In this document: piece after piece, positions 7,117 to 14,899 of the stretch
Numbering within the stretch: position 1 is the first letter of the stretch
Layout: each line of letters opens with the position of its first letter
Source: Spirochaetales bacterium
GTDB lineage: Bacteria > Spirochaetota > Spirochaetia > UBA9216
Direction: 5' to 3'
Assembly (NCBI GenBank): GCA_003245835.1
Contig: QKCC01000101.1
Span: forward strand, 1 to 39,359
Length of the DNA stretch: 39,359 nt
Made by a program: the position numbers and the translations under genes
The notes under the pieces: generated by a model
What the model was told of the DNA's origin: nothing
Databases searched by the model: none
What the model saw: only the letters and a program-made list of their open reading frames with translations

Positions 7117-8859
7117 TTACAGTAAAACCCGCCCTGCTTCATCAGCTCGTCGTGGGTCCCGCTTTCGTACGATTATTCTGTCCGCATCCCTGACTGTTGA
7201 AAGCCTGTGCGCAATAACTATCGCGGTCCTGTTGCTCAGAAGATTTTCCAGCCCGGCCTGGATCAGTTTTTCAGTTTCCGAGTCGATGCTCGCGGTAGCC
7301 TCATCCAGAATAAGTACCGACGGGTTATGGGCTATGACCCTGGTAAATGCAATCAGCTGACGCTGGCCTCCGGACAGGTTCGAACCGCCCTCGGTCAGCA
7401 CATAATCAAGACCGGCTTCAAGTTTATCCAGTACGGGTTTCAGCCGCGATGTCTCGGCGGCAGCCAGCAGCTGTTCGTCGGAGAAATCCCTGCCGAGCGT
7501 GATGTTGTCGCGGATTGTACCCGAAAACAGAAAAACATCCTGTGCAACAGCCTGCACGCGGCGCCTGAGACCGCTCAGCGGAATCTGCCTCACATCCCGG
7601 CCGCCTAACAGCACCCGGCCTGAATCGACGTCCCAGAATCTTGCCGCAAGGTTTGCGATGGTTGTCTTTCCGGAGCCGGTGTAGCCGACTATCGCTATAG
7701 TCTCGCCCCTGCCGGCTGTGAAGGTTATTCCCTTCAAAACGGGTTCGTCTTCCTTGTACGAGAAATGAACGTCTTCGAACCGCAGCTCGCTTCCGGCCGG
7801 TCCGTCATCATCCGCTTCAGGACACCATCCCGATTCCGTATCGGGCCGGCTTCCGCAGTCCGGAATTCTGTCCTCCGTATCGAGCAGCTCGAAAACACGC
7901 TCGCCTCCGGCCATCGCCGACTGCATGATTGTAAACTGTTCGGACAGCTGCTGAAGCGGCTGGAAGAATTTTTTAATAAGGTCAAGAAAGGCTATAAGGA
8001 CTCCGAGCGTCAACCCGCCGCCCTCATGAAAACCCGCACCGAAATATAGAACGACGGCGAGGGTAACAGTACTGAACAGGCTTATCAGCGGACGGAATAC
8101 GGCAAAAACATACATTTCACCGATATTAGCCTGAAGAAGGTTTCCGTTCTGATGATCAAACATCTTCTGCACTGCCGCCTCGCGGGCGAAAACCTGAACA
8201 ACCTTCATTCCCGAAATTCGTTCGGATAAAAACGCGTTTACCGCTGAAACCTTCTCTCTGACGCGCCTGTAGGCCTTTCTGGCGCGTTTTCTGAACACAA
8301 GCGTGATTATTATCACCGGAGGCAGCGTCAGGACGGTTACGGTCCCTAATTTCACGTCAAGGTAAAACAGCACGGCGATTACACCGAACATTACCAGAAA
8401 ATTCTGAATCAGCGTCATTATTACAGACGCAAAAAATTCGCTGATTGTTTCTACATCATTCGTAATTCTTGTAACAAGGCTGCCGACCGGCTTGCTTCCC
8501 AGATACGATAGCGACTGCCCGGCAGTGTGCGCAAGCAGCTGCACCCTCAGCGTCTTCATTATTCCCTGAGCGGCCCACGACATCAGGTATACCTGAACAA
8601 AAGAGGCGAAGAGCGCTGAAATCAGAAGTATCAGAAGCTGCAGGCTGTCCTTTTTAAGTCCGGATACCGAAACGGTTTCTGAAAGTATATGGTTGTCGAT
8701 GCTGTGCTGGATAAGAACAGGAACAAGAAGCTCGGAAACTATAAGAACAAGGAGTGCTGCGGAAGCGAACGCCGCCTGTACCCGGTAGGGTTTGAGATAT
8801 GAAACAAGGCGTTTCATAACCGCGGGATTGTATTTTTTCAATTCCTGTTCACCCTGCAT
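7117..8859 (-). CDS. ABC exporter subunit (canonical NBD), frameshifted at its C-terminus
   Basis: Second half of a heterodimeric type IV exporter: six-helix membrane domain (about 1-320) fused to an ATPase domain. Walker A is GYTGSGKTT, the signature is LSGGQRQ, Walker B is VLILDEATASID with the catalytic Glu, and the switch His is in AHRLST, all intact. After RIIV the frame shifts: it reads RKRDPRRADEAGRVLL and stops at 7117. The expected tail, YESGTHDELMKQGG and on to a TGA at 7080-7082, is present in another frame. Comparison with the partner subunit indicates about 20 bases lost near 7168. All catalytic motifs precede the lesion, so the product may still work; it could also be a sequencing or assembly error. 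The ATG at 8859 overlaps the upstream gene by 11 bases. Confidence 0.88.
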   Translation of the reverse strand: MQGEQELKKYNPAVMKRLVSYLKPYRVQAAFASAALLVLIVSELLVPVLIQHSIDNHILSETVSVSGLKKDSLQLLILLISALFASFVQVYLMSWAAQGIMKTLRVQLLAHTAGQSLSYLGSKPVGSLVTRITNDVETISEFFASVIMTLIQNFLVMFGVIAVLFYLDVKLGTVTVLTLPPVIIITLVFRKRARKAYRRVREKVSAVNAFLSERISGMKVVQVFAREAAVQKMFDHQNGNLLQANIGEMYVFAVFRPLISLFSTVTLAVVLYFGAGFHEGGGLTLGVLIAFLDLIKKFFQPLQQLSEQFTIMQSAMAGGERVFELLDTEDRIPDCGSRPDTESGWCPEADDDGPAGSELRFEDVHFSYKEDEPVLKGITFTAGRGETIAIVGYTGSGKTTIANLAARFWDVDSGRVLLGGRDVRQIPLSGLRRRVQAVAQDVFLFSGTIRDNITLGRDFSDEQLLAAAETSRLKPVLDKLEAGLDYVLTEGGSNLSGGQRQLIAFTRVIAHNPSVLILDEATASIDSETEKLIQAGLENLLSNRTAIVIAHRLSTVRDADRIIVRKRDPRRADEAGRVLL

Positions 8860-10603
8860 ATTCCACCTGCTGAAGCTTGTAGATACTTCTGTAAAATCCG
8901 TCGGAAGCTATAAGTTCTTCATGCGGCCCTCTTGCCGTTATCCTGCCGTCCTCAAGCACTATAATAAAATCGGCTGACGCAAGTGTCGAAGTCCGGTTGG
9001 AGATGATGATTGATGTCTTACCCTTCCGCTTGCTCACGAACTGGCTGAGTATTCCTGCTTCGGTTTCAGCATCAACAGCGGAAAGACAGTCATCGAAGAT
9101 CAGTATTTCGGGATCTGTAAGATATGCGCGCGATATTGCGATGCGCTGCTTCTGTCCGCCGCTCAGGCTGTGCCCGCGCTCGCCGACGAGGGTATCGAGC
9201 CCGAAAGGGAACTCTTTCAGGTCGCGATCGATTGTTGAAAATTCTGCCGCTTCAAGGATCCTTGCTTCTGAAACCCCGGCGACGGCAAAACCGATATTCT
9301 CACGGATGGTTTCGGAAAAAAGAAAGCTGTCCTGCGCAACAAGGCCTACGGCTTCCCTGAGCTTCTGAAGCTCAAAGGTCCTGATGTCCCTGCCGCCGAT
9401 AAAAACAGTTCCGGCCGGCGGATCATAGAGCCTCGGCACAAGGTTAACCAGGCTGCTCTTGCCGGATCCTGTCCGGCCGAAAATTCCGACGGTCGCCCCT
9501 TCCGGTATGGTAAAACTGATGTTTTCAAGCACATTTTCCTGTCCGTCCGGCCAGCCGAAGCATAGTCCCCGGAACTCGATATCGCCGGACGGCTTTGCCG
9601 ACATCTCGGCTGCGGATTCACCGGAAACCTGCACACGGACTATTTCGGGCTCAGCATCCAGAAGCTCGCCGATTCGTGATAGTGAAGCGGCCCCCCGCTC
9701 AAGCCAGTTTATCGTAAAACCAGCCCCCATCATCGGCCAGACCAGCAGCGCCAGATAGCTCATGAGTGCGGCAAAATCACCGGCGCTCATATCACCCTTG
9801 ATCACATTCAGACCGCCGAACCATAGCAGCAGCAGGGTGGTACAGCCCGCAAGAAAGTTTATAAGCGGAAAAAAGAAGCCCCAAACCCTGACCAGAGACA
9901 TAGTCCTCGCCATATATTCGTCATTGGCTTCCGAGAATTTATCGACAGCGTACTGCTCACGCGAAAGAGTCTTGAACACCCTGATGCCGCTGAGCGTCTC
10001 CTGGACGACCGCACTGAGCGACGAGAACCCTGCCTGGACCCTTTTTGAACGGTTTCCGACCAGCCGCCCCATTCCGATAACAAGAAAAACAAGAAGCGGA
10101 AGCGGGATGATAATCCAGCCTGCCAGCGCGGGATAGTTCACAAACAAAACAATCAGGATGAAAGTGGCCATGAATATACCGTCTACCAGCGAGACGATTG
10201 CCATACCGCAGGCCATTCTTATCGCGTTCATATCATTGGTAAAACGCGCCATGGTATCACCGGTCTTCCTGTTTTCAAAAAAGCCCGGATGCAGCTTAAG
10301 CAGATGTCCGAACAGCTGCTCCCTGAGCCCGCTTTCAATCCGCCTCGACGTGCCGCTTATAAAATACCGCCACCCGAAGCGTCCTGCAGCAATAAAAACA
10401 GCAATAGCGACCATTGCTGATACCAGGATTAAAATTCTGTGAAGATCAACAGATTCCGCGGAAATCAGATCCACTACGGATTTTGTGATTCTAGGGATGT
10501 AAAGCTGGCCGGCGTCGGTAACTATCAGACACAGAACACCCGGGACATACATCCACAGATATTTTCGGAACCAGGGCAGAAGTCGTCGGTATTCACTGAG
10601 CAT
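8849..10603 (-). CDS. ABC exporter subunit with degenerate ATPase site
   Basis: First gene of the exporter operon, with an N-terminal six-helix membrane domain and an NBD (about 340-580). Walker A GRTGSGKSS and signature LSGGQKQR are normal. In Walker B (ILIFDDCLSAVD) the catalytic Glu is replaced by Asp, and the switch region reads SNRTST, with Asn in place of His. Heterodimeric exporters of the BmrCD/TM287-288 kind likewise carry one weakened site, so this subunit supplies it. I chose the ATG at 10603, which sits five bases after AGG of AGGTGG; the GTG at 10609 lies inside that ribosome site. It overlaps the next subunit by 11 bases. The substrate (drug, lipid or peptide) cannot be inferred. 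Confidence 0.92.
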   Translation of the reverse strand: MLSEYRRLLPWFRKYLWMYVPGVLCLIVTDAGQLYIPRITKSVVDLISAESVDLHRILILVSAMVAIAVFIAAGRFGWRYFISGTSRRIESGLREQLFGHLLKLHPGFFENRKTGDTMARFTNDMNAIRMACGMAIVSLVDGIFMATFILIVLFVNYPALAGWIIIPLPLLVFLVIGMGRLVGNRSKRVQAGFSSLSAVVQETLSGIRVFKTLSREQYAVDKFSEANDEYMARTMSLVRVWGFFFPLINFLAGCTTLLLLWFGGLNVIKGDMSAGDFAALMSYLALLVWPMMGAGFTINWLERGAASLSRIGELLDAEPEIVRVQVSGESAAEMSAKPSGDIEFRGLCFGWPDGQENVLENISFTIPEGATVGIFGRTGSGKSSLVNLVPRLYDPPAGTVFIGGRDIRTFELQKLREAVGLVAQDSFLFSETIRENIGFAVAGVSEARILEAAEFSTIDRDLKEFPFGLDTLVGERGHSLSGGQKQRIAISRAYLTDPEILIFDDCLSAVDAETEAGILSQFVSKRKGKTSIIISNRTSTLASADFIIVLEDGRITARGPHEELIASDGFYRSIYKLQQVEYAG

Positions 10604-10729
10604 AACCACCTGAATAATTTACTATTATTTCGGAATACTGTCACCAGCAGCACCGATATGAATTATAGCGGTATTCAGGGATTAATAAAAACGCGGCAAA
10701 AAGAACCACTCAAGAGTTCCGGAGGTCAA

Positions 10730-10792
10730 ATGGTTCTGCAACCGCTTTCAAAGTTTTTATTTCAAACTGACAGCCTTCCGATCTGCGGGTGA
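10730..10792 (+). CDS. Possible 20-residue small ORF
   Basis: An ATG at 10730 follows a consensus GGAGG (10721-10725) by four bases and opens a 20-codon frame ending in TGA (10790-10792). The same region contains AGAACCA (10702-10708) complementary to TGGTTCT (10731-10737), a pairing that would enclose the ribosome site and start codon. No family resemblance is expected at this size. It could be a leader peptide or chance; support is limited to the ribosome site and the hairpin. Confidence 0.2.
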   Translation: MVLQPLSKFLFQTDSLPICG

Positions 10793-10818
10793 TTTATAAT
10801 GCAGTAGAAAAAATATTC

Positions 10819-10847
10819 TTGACTGCCGGATGGCGAACCTTTATAAA
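10819..10847 (+). promoter_or_regulatory. Promoter of the enolase-superfamily gene, leaderless type
   Basis: -35 TTGACT (10819-10824, five of six), exactly 17 bases, -10 TATAAA (10842-10847, five of six). The ATG at 10854 begins seven bases after the -10, which is the expected transcription start, so the mRNA should begin at or next to the start codon. Confidence 0.75.
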
Positions 10848-10853
10848 TACATC

Positions 10854-12026
10854 ATGATAATTAAAAGTGCGGAAATATTTCAGCTGAAGATCCCGTTCAA
10901 ACTCGGGTTCAGCCATTCAAGTGCCGACCGATTTTTTTCGGATTCAATGGTCCTTAAACTCGAAGGAAAAGCCTCGGACGGCAAAGTCTACACCGGCTGG
11001 GGAGAAGCCGTCCTCAGAGAATACGTATCAGGTGCGATTGATCAGCATGCTTCGCTTCTCGAGTCTGCCGGAAACGCTGTTACCGGGCTGCTTGCACCAT
11101 TCCGGGATGCCGATCATCAGACACACATCATCCTGGAACTTCTCAGAACGATGATCCCGGAAGCAAAACTCCTGCCGCTGCTCTGCGCAGTTGAAACGGC
11201 TATGCTCGACATCCTCTGCAGATTTGAAAATAAAGACATTTATGAGCTTCTTGAAAGAGAACCGGAAAGAACTCAGCTTATATACGGCGGAACTCTGCCG
11301 ATGCTTCCGGCGCCGGCTGCTGAAAAGCTGCTGAAAGCTTATAAGATGATGGGAATAACAAATCTCCGAATAAAAATCGGCAGAAATTCTGATTACAACC
11401 GAAGCACGCTCACGCTTGTACGGCAGATCATGGGCGATGAATATGATTTGAAGACAGATACCAATGCCGGATGGACATTCGGGCAGGCCGAAGAAAACCT
11501 GCTGATGCTAAGGGAGTTCGGTATACACATTGTCGAAGAGCCCTTCGGAAGGGAAGCCCGCGGCAGAGACAGCCTGATCAGCAGGCTCAGCAGGTCGGAA
11601 GCTGCAGACGGCATGATTTTCATGGCCGACGAATCCGCACTGACCCCGGACGACATTAGAGCCGCTGCGGCCGAAAAAACCTTCGGTATGATAAATATCC
11701 GGCTTGCCAAAAACGGCGGACTGCTGAAAGCCCTCGATATGGCCGAAACAGCCGCAGAGGCCGGACTGGATTATATGTGCGGCTGTCATGTCGGCGAAAC
11801 AGGAATTCTGTCAGCCGCAGGCAGAGCTGCAGCCTCGCTGATGAAAGCCCCGGTTTATACGGACGGCTCATACGATTCACATCTGCTGAGCGGAAATATA
11901 ACAACAGAAGATTTGAGTTTCGGGCAGGGCGGCAGGGCGCAGATTATAAGAGGCCGTGGAACCGGTTTCGAAATTGACGAAAATAAACTTAAAGGATTTA
12001 CAGATGAAAGAATCAGATGTTTTTAA
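10854..12026 (+). CDS. Enolase-superfamily (MLE subgroup) epimerase/racemase-like enzyme
   Basis: A 390-residue enzyme with the capping domain first and the TIM-barrel catalytic domain second. Visible active-site residues are Lys174 (LRIKIG), the metal ligands Asp202 (TDTNAG), Glu228 (VEEPF) and Asp259 (ADESA), and the second base Lys286 (RLAKNGG). This two-lysine arrangement fits the muconate-lactonizing/dipeptide-epimerase subgroup, such as L-Ala-D/L-Glu epimerases of murein recycling, but the final CHVGETG motif differs from the usual CMxES type, so the substrate is open. The ATG at 10854 is favoured over 10830 because the latter lies between the -35 and -10 boxes. The gene overlaps the PP-loop ATPase by 23 bases, implying coupled expression. 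Confidence 0.85.
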   Translation: MIIKSAEIFQLKIPFKLGFSHSSADRFFSDSMVLKLEGKASDGKVYTGWGEAVLREYVSGAIDQHASLLESAGNAVTGLLAPFRDADHQTHIILELLRTMIPEAKLLPLLCAVETAMLDILCRFENKDIYELLEREPERTQLIYGGTLPMLPAPAAEKLLKAYKMMGITNLRIKIGRNSDYNRSTLTLVRQIMGDEYDLKTDTNAGWTFGQAEENLLMLREFGIHIVEEPFGREARGRDSLISRLSRSEAADGMIFMADESALTPDDIRAAAAEKTFGMINIRLAKNGGLLKALDMAETAAEAGLDYMCGCHVGETGILSAAGRAAASLMKAPVYTDGSYDSHLLSGNITTEDLSFGQGGRAQIIRGRGTGFEIDENKLKGFTDERIRCF

Positions 12027-12819
12027 ATACTGGAAAGAAAAAAACCGCAGCGTACTCGAAAAATGCCGCGGAAAATTACTTGCCATGACATTTTCCGCCG
12101 GAAAAGATTCGTCGGTATGTCTATATTTCCTTAATGAAGTGAAAGAGGAGTTCGATTTTTCACTTGAAGCATTCCTCGTAGCATACCCGCACCACCGCTA
12201 CACTGAAGAAGTAACCGATAAACTTAGAAAATACTGGGCATCAAAAGATATTCCGCTCACCGTCGAAATCCCCGAAGAACCGGACTCGGCAATGGAAAAC
12301 CAGGCAAACCCGTGCAGGCCATGCCAGAATATCAGAAAAAAGATGCTGCCGACTATTTTTTCCTACATCAAAAGACCCGTTTCGGATGTAGTAATTATAT
12401 CAGGCCACAGCCTGTGGGACATTGCAGCTTACAGCCTGAACAGGCAGCTTGCCGAACAGCTTGCAGAAATAGATGAAAACAACGAAACAGCCACCGAAAA
12501 GCGGCTTCTCGAAATATCTCAGCGCTTCTACCCGTTCTTTGTAATGCCTGAAGGCTACTCGGTTTTTCGTCCGCTGCTGCACATGAACCAGCCGGAAATC
12601 CACCGCTTCCGCTCGGAAAATTCGATTCCAGTTATAGAAGAAGGATGCCGATATTCGGTTTGGAGGCCTAAAAATGGACTGTCGGCGTTCTTTGAACGAT
12701 TCGGCTACTCTTTCTCTTACGAGAAGGTATTCAGCTTCGCAGAAAAAAATCTCGGAATCATTCCTCTTGAGAAGATCACGAAAATTTCAAGCGGCGAGTA
12801 TCTCGGCAAACATTTTTAA
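12004..12819 (+). CDS. PP-loop ATPase, TtcA/TtuA-like
   Basis: N-type ATP pyrophosphatase fold: the P-loop is TFSAGKDSS near residue 30, with Ala where the usual SGGxDS motif has a second Gly. A CxxC pair (NPCRPCQN) followed by IRKKML resembles the cysteine motif of TtcA-type tRNA thiolases, SGHSLWDIAAYSLN matches their GHxxDD region, and RPLLHMNQPEIHRF matches the RPL segment. It probably adenylates and thiolates or otherwise modifies a substrate, possibly tRNA, but later metal-binding cysteines are reduced to one (EEGCRYS). The start at 12004 follows AAAGGA (11991-11996), and the ORF overlaps the epimerase by 23 bases. Length is 271 residues. The link to the epimerase is unexplained. Confidence 0.78.
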   Translation: MKESDVFKYWKEKNRSVLEKCRGKLLAMTFSAGKDSSVCLYFLNEVKEEFDFSLEAFLVAYPHHRYTEEVTDKLRKYWASKDIPLTVEIPEEPDSAMENQANPCRPCQNIRKKMLPTIFSYIKRPVSDVVIISGHSLWDIAAYSLNRQLAEQLAEIDENNETATEKRLLEISQRFYPFFVMPEGYSVFRPLLHMNQPEIHRFRSENSIPVIEEGCRYSVWRPKNGLSAFFERFGYSFSYEKVFSFAEKNLGIIPLEKITKISSGEYLGKHF

Positions 12820-12843
12820 CAATCTTTCAGAGGAAGAGACAAT

Positions 12844-14733
12844 TTGATCAGCAACCCTGTTATACCCAACATAGGCAACATATCAAGTCCTGCCAGTCCG
12901 CCCGAAAACCTTAACGAGGTGAACTGCCAGAACAGCAAGGCTATATATCACTACGTCCGCAGGCTCAAACCGGAAAAACTGAAACAGCTTTTCAGAGATC
13001 TTCCGGCACCCTACGACAAGATCGACAATATCGAGGCATACCTGACCGATGAAAACAACTGGGTTTCCGCTGAGCTGATTTCGGTGCTTTTTAAAAATGC
13101 TGTTGATATTTTCAAGGATCCGGGCGTCCCGTTTCATATAGGATTTGATTCAATAAAATCACGCAATATCGGAACACTCCTCAGTTTCATGCTTACGACA
13201 TTCTCTTCACCGAGACGGGTTCTGAAGCGCCTGAACCAGATAAACCAGCAATTCAACACAACCAAGATCATCGAAACTGTTTATCTTTCCAGAACAAGAA
13301 CCGTTATCAGGCTGCACTGGAAAGAAAACCGCGGCCTTGACAAGAATGTCTGTCTTTATAACCAGGGCATCTATGCCGCAATCCCGACCATGTGGGGACT
13401 CCCGCCGCAGGACGTAACAGAAACCGATTGCTATTTCAATGACGCACCCTATTGCCAGTACAATATAACGTTTCAAAGACGCAGGTTCAAAAACCTGATA
13501 CCCAGCCGCCGGATGAAATCACGGAAAGCGAGTCTGCTGCGCGCGATCGAAGAAATAGAGAATGACAAGATACTTCTTAAAAAGAAAAACGATGAAGTCA
13601 TTAAACTCAACCTCGAACTTCGTGAAAAGGTTGACAGGCTGAGCGCTATTAATGCGGCGTCAAGCCTGCTTGTTTCCATAGTCGATACGGATGAAATCCT
13701 CAAGACTACAATGAAAATAATTGTCGATGTTCTAAAATTCGACAGGGCCCTACTTATGCTTGTAGACGGAAACAACGAATTCCTTAAATATGTTCACTCG
13801 ACCGGAGCGGAACAGAATGAAGTGGATGACAAACTGAAATCATACAAGATTCCGCTGAGCAGAACATCGAATATTCTGGTCAGAACAACCATCGACGGTA
13901 TTCCGGTCCTCGTTAAAGACGCCCGGGAAGCCGGGCTGAATCCGAATAACCTTATCATCAAGGACTTCAGTCCGAATTCCATAGCTTTCTGTCCGCTTAA
14001 TACAGCCAAAGGCTCAATAGGAATTCTTGCTGCTGATCGTACTAAATCGAACAGGATGATCACCCGTAAGGAACTTGAGCATCTGTCCATATTCGTCAAC
14101 ACTATGGCGGCAACCCTTTATAAAGCAAAACAGGATGAAGAACTCGAAAACAGCTACCTGAATACCATAAAAGCACTCGTAAAAGCGATTGAAGAAAAGG
14201 ATCAGTATACAAGCGGTCATTCCGAGCGCGTTTCCAGACTTTCCAGGCGCCTTGCTGCCGCTATGGATCTGCCCGAGGATGAGGTTGAGCTGATCGGCGC
14301 AGCAAGTCTGCTTCATGATGTCGGAAAAATAGGCATCCCCGAATCGATAGTGCGAAGCCCGAAACCGCTGACTCCGGCCGAATATAAAATAATAAAGACA
14401 CACCCTGAAAAAGGCTGCGAAATTATCGAACCGGTCAGGCGCCTGAAGGAACATTCATATCTCATCAGACTTCACCATGAACGCTTCGACGGCAAGGGCT
14501 ACCCCGACGGAATCGCCGGTGCGAAAATACCTACCGGAGCGCAGATAATAGCAGTTGCAGACACATTCGATGCCATTACGTCCTCAAGGGCGTACCGAAA
14601 GGGCCTGCCCAAAGAAGAGGCGGCCCGCAGGATTCAGGCATCATCAGGCAGCCAGTTTTCTCCCGCCGTAATTGAGGTTTTTATGAAGGTTTTCAACAGC
14701 GAGATCCTGCACGACGACAGCTATCTGGAATAG
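12844..14733 (+). CDS. GAF/HD-GYP cyclic di-GMP phosphodiesterase
   Basis: Likely degrades cyclic di-GMP. The N-terminal 230 residues form a domain I do not recognise, with a conserved-looking block ending in a YNQG..WGLPP segment and a CYFNDAPYC pair of cysteines; this may bind a ligand. A coiled-coil segment follows (about 235-265), then a GAF domain (about 268-430), then HD-GYP (about 445-620) with HSERVSRLSRR, the metal-binding LLHDVGKIGIP, and HHERFDGKGYPDG, which is the GYP signature. The TTG start at 12844 is supported by AGAGGA about nine bases upstream. It begins 24 bases after the PP-loop gene and is probably in the same operon. Activity is inferred from intact metal ligands. Confidence 0.9.
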   Translation: MISNPVIPNIGNISSPASPPENLNEVNCQNSKAIYHYVRRLKPEKLKQLFRDLPAPYDKIDNIEAYLTDENNWVSAELISVLFKNAVDIFKDPGVPFHIGFDSIKSRNIGTLLSFMLTTFSSPRRVLKRLNQINQQFNTTKIIETVYLSRTRTVIRLHWKENRGLDKNVCLYNQGIYAAIPTMWGLPPQDVTETDCYFNDAPYCQYNITFQRRRFKNLIPSRRMKSRKASLLRAIEEIENDKILLKKKNDEVIKLNLELREKVDRLSAINAASSLLVSIVDTDEILKTTMKIIVDVLKFDRALLMLVDGNNEFLKYVHSTGAEQNEVDDKLKSYKIPLSRTSNILVRTTIDGIPVLVKDAREAGLNPNNLIIKDFSPNSIAFCPLNTAKGSIGILAADRTKSNRMITRKELEHLSIFVNTMAATLYKAKQDEELENSYLNTIKALVKAIEEKDQYTSGHSERVSRLSRRLAAAMDLPEDEVELIGAASLLHDVGKIGIPESIVRSPKPLTPAEYKIIKTHPEKGCEIIEPVRRLKEHSYLIRLHHERFDGKGYPDGIAGAKIPTGAQIIAVADTFDAITSSRAYRKGLPKEEAARRIQASSGSQFSPAVIEVFMKVFNSEILHDDSYLE

Positions 14734-14791
14734 CTCCCCCGCGACTGTATATCACAGTTTTAAAAAAACCCGTACAAAAAATAAAAAAGGC

Positions 14792-14820
14792 TTGCTGTAC
14801 GGACTTTCTCATGATGAAAT
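14792..14820 (+). promoter_or_regulatory. Weak promoter candidate for the acyltransferase
   Basis: -35 TTGCTG (14792-14797), 17 bases, -10 TGAAAT (14815-14820). Transcription would begin near 14827, just ahead of the structured leader. The -35 overlaps the right arm of an inverted repeat (CCGTACA 14770-14776 with TGTACGG 14796-14802). Confidence 0.4.
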
Positions 14821-14830
14821 ATCCATATGG

Positions 14831-14893
14831 GGAGGGGCGGTGATTGCCGAAGCATCGGCTCCTCCGAAAAAAAGATATTGCAAAAATGAGGAG
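14831..14893 (+). promoter_or_regulatory. Structured leader with two alternative pairings of the ribosome site
   Basis: A perfect 5-base-pair hairpin (GCCGA 14846-14850, AGCA loop, TCGGC 14855-14859) lies inside a longer pairing of GGAGG (14831-14835) with CCTCC (14861-14865). The overlapping CTCCTC (14859-14864) is also fully complementary to the ribosome site GAGGAG (14888-14893) of the acyltransferase gene. The two folds are mutually exclusive, so the leader could switch translation on or off. It matches no riboswitch class that I recognise. Confidence 0.5.
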
Positions 14894-14899
14894 AACCAA

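Noticed and set aside
7117-8859. Calling the ABC subunit a pseudogene
   Set aside because: All membrane and ATPase motifs are intact upstream of the frameshift; only about the last 30 residues are altered.
14770-14802. Intrinsic terminator from the inverted repeat CCGTACA/TGTACGG
   Set aside because: The T-tract is on the minus strand, where no gene needs termination; on the plus strand it is preceded, not followed, by the A/T run.
14792-14899. Extended N-terminus of the acyltransferase from 14792
   Set aside because: The extension covers the promoter candidate and the structured leader; the ATG at 14900 has a strong ribosome site and family-like start.
14821-14899. Known riboswitch (fluoride, cyclic di-GMP, ZTP, guanidine) in the acyltransferase leader
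   Set aside because: None of the conserved cores of those classes can be found in the sequence; only the alternative pairings are supported.
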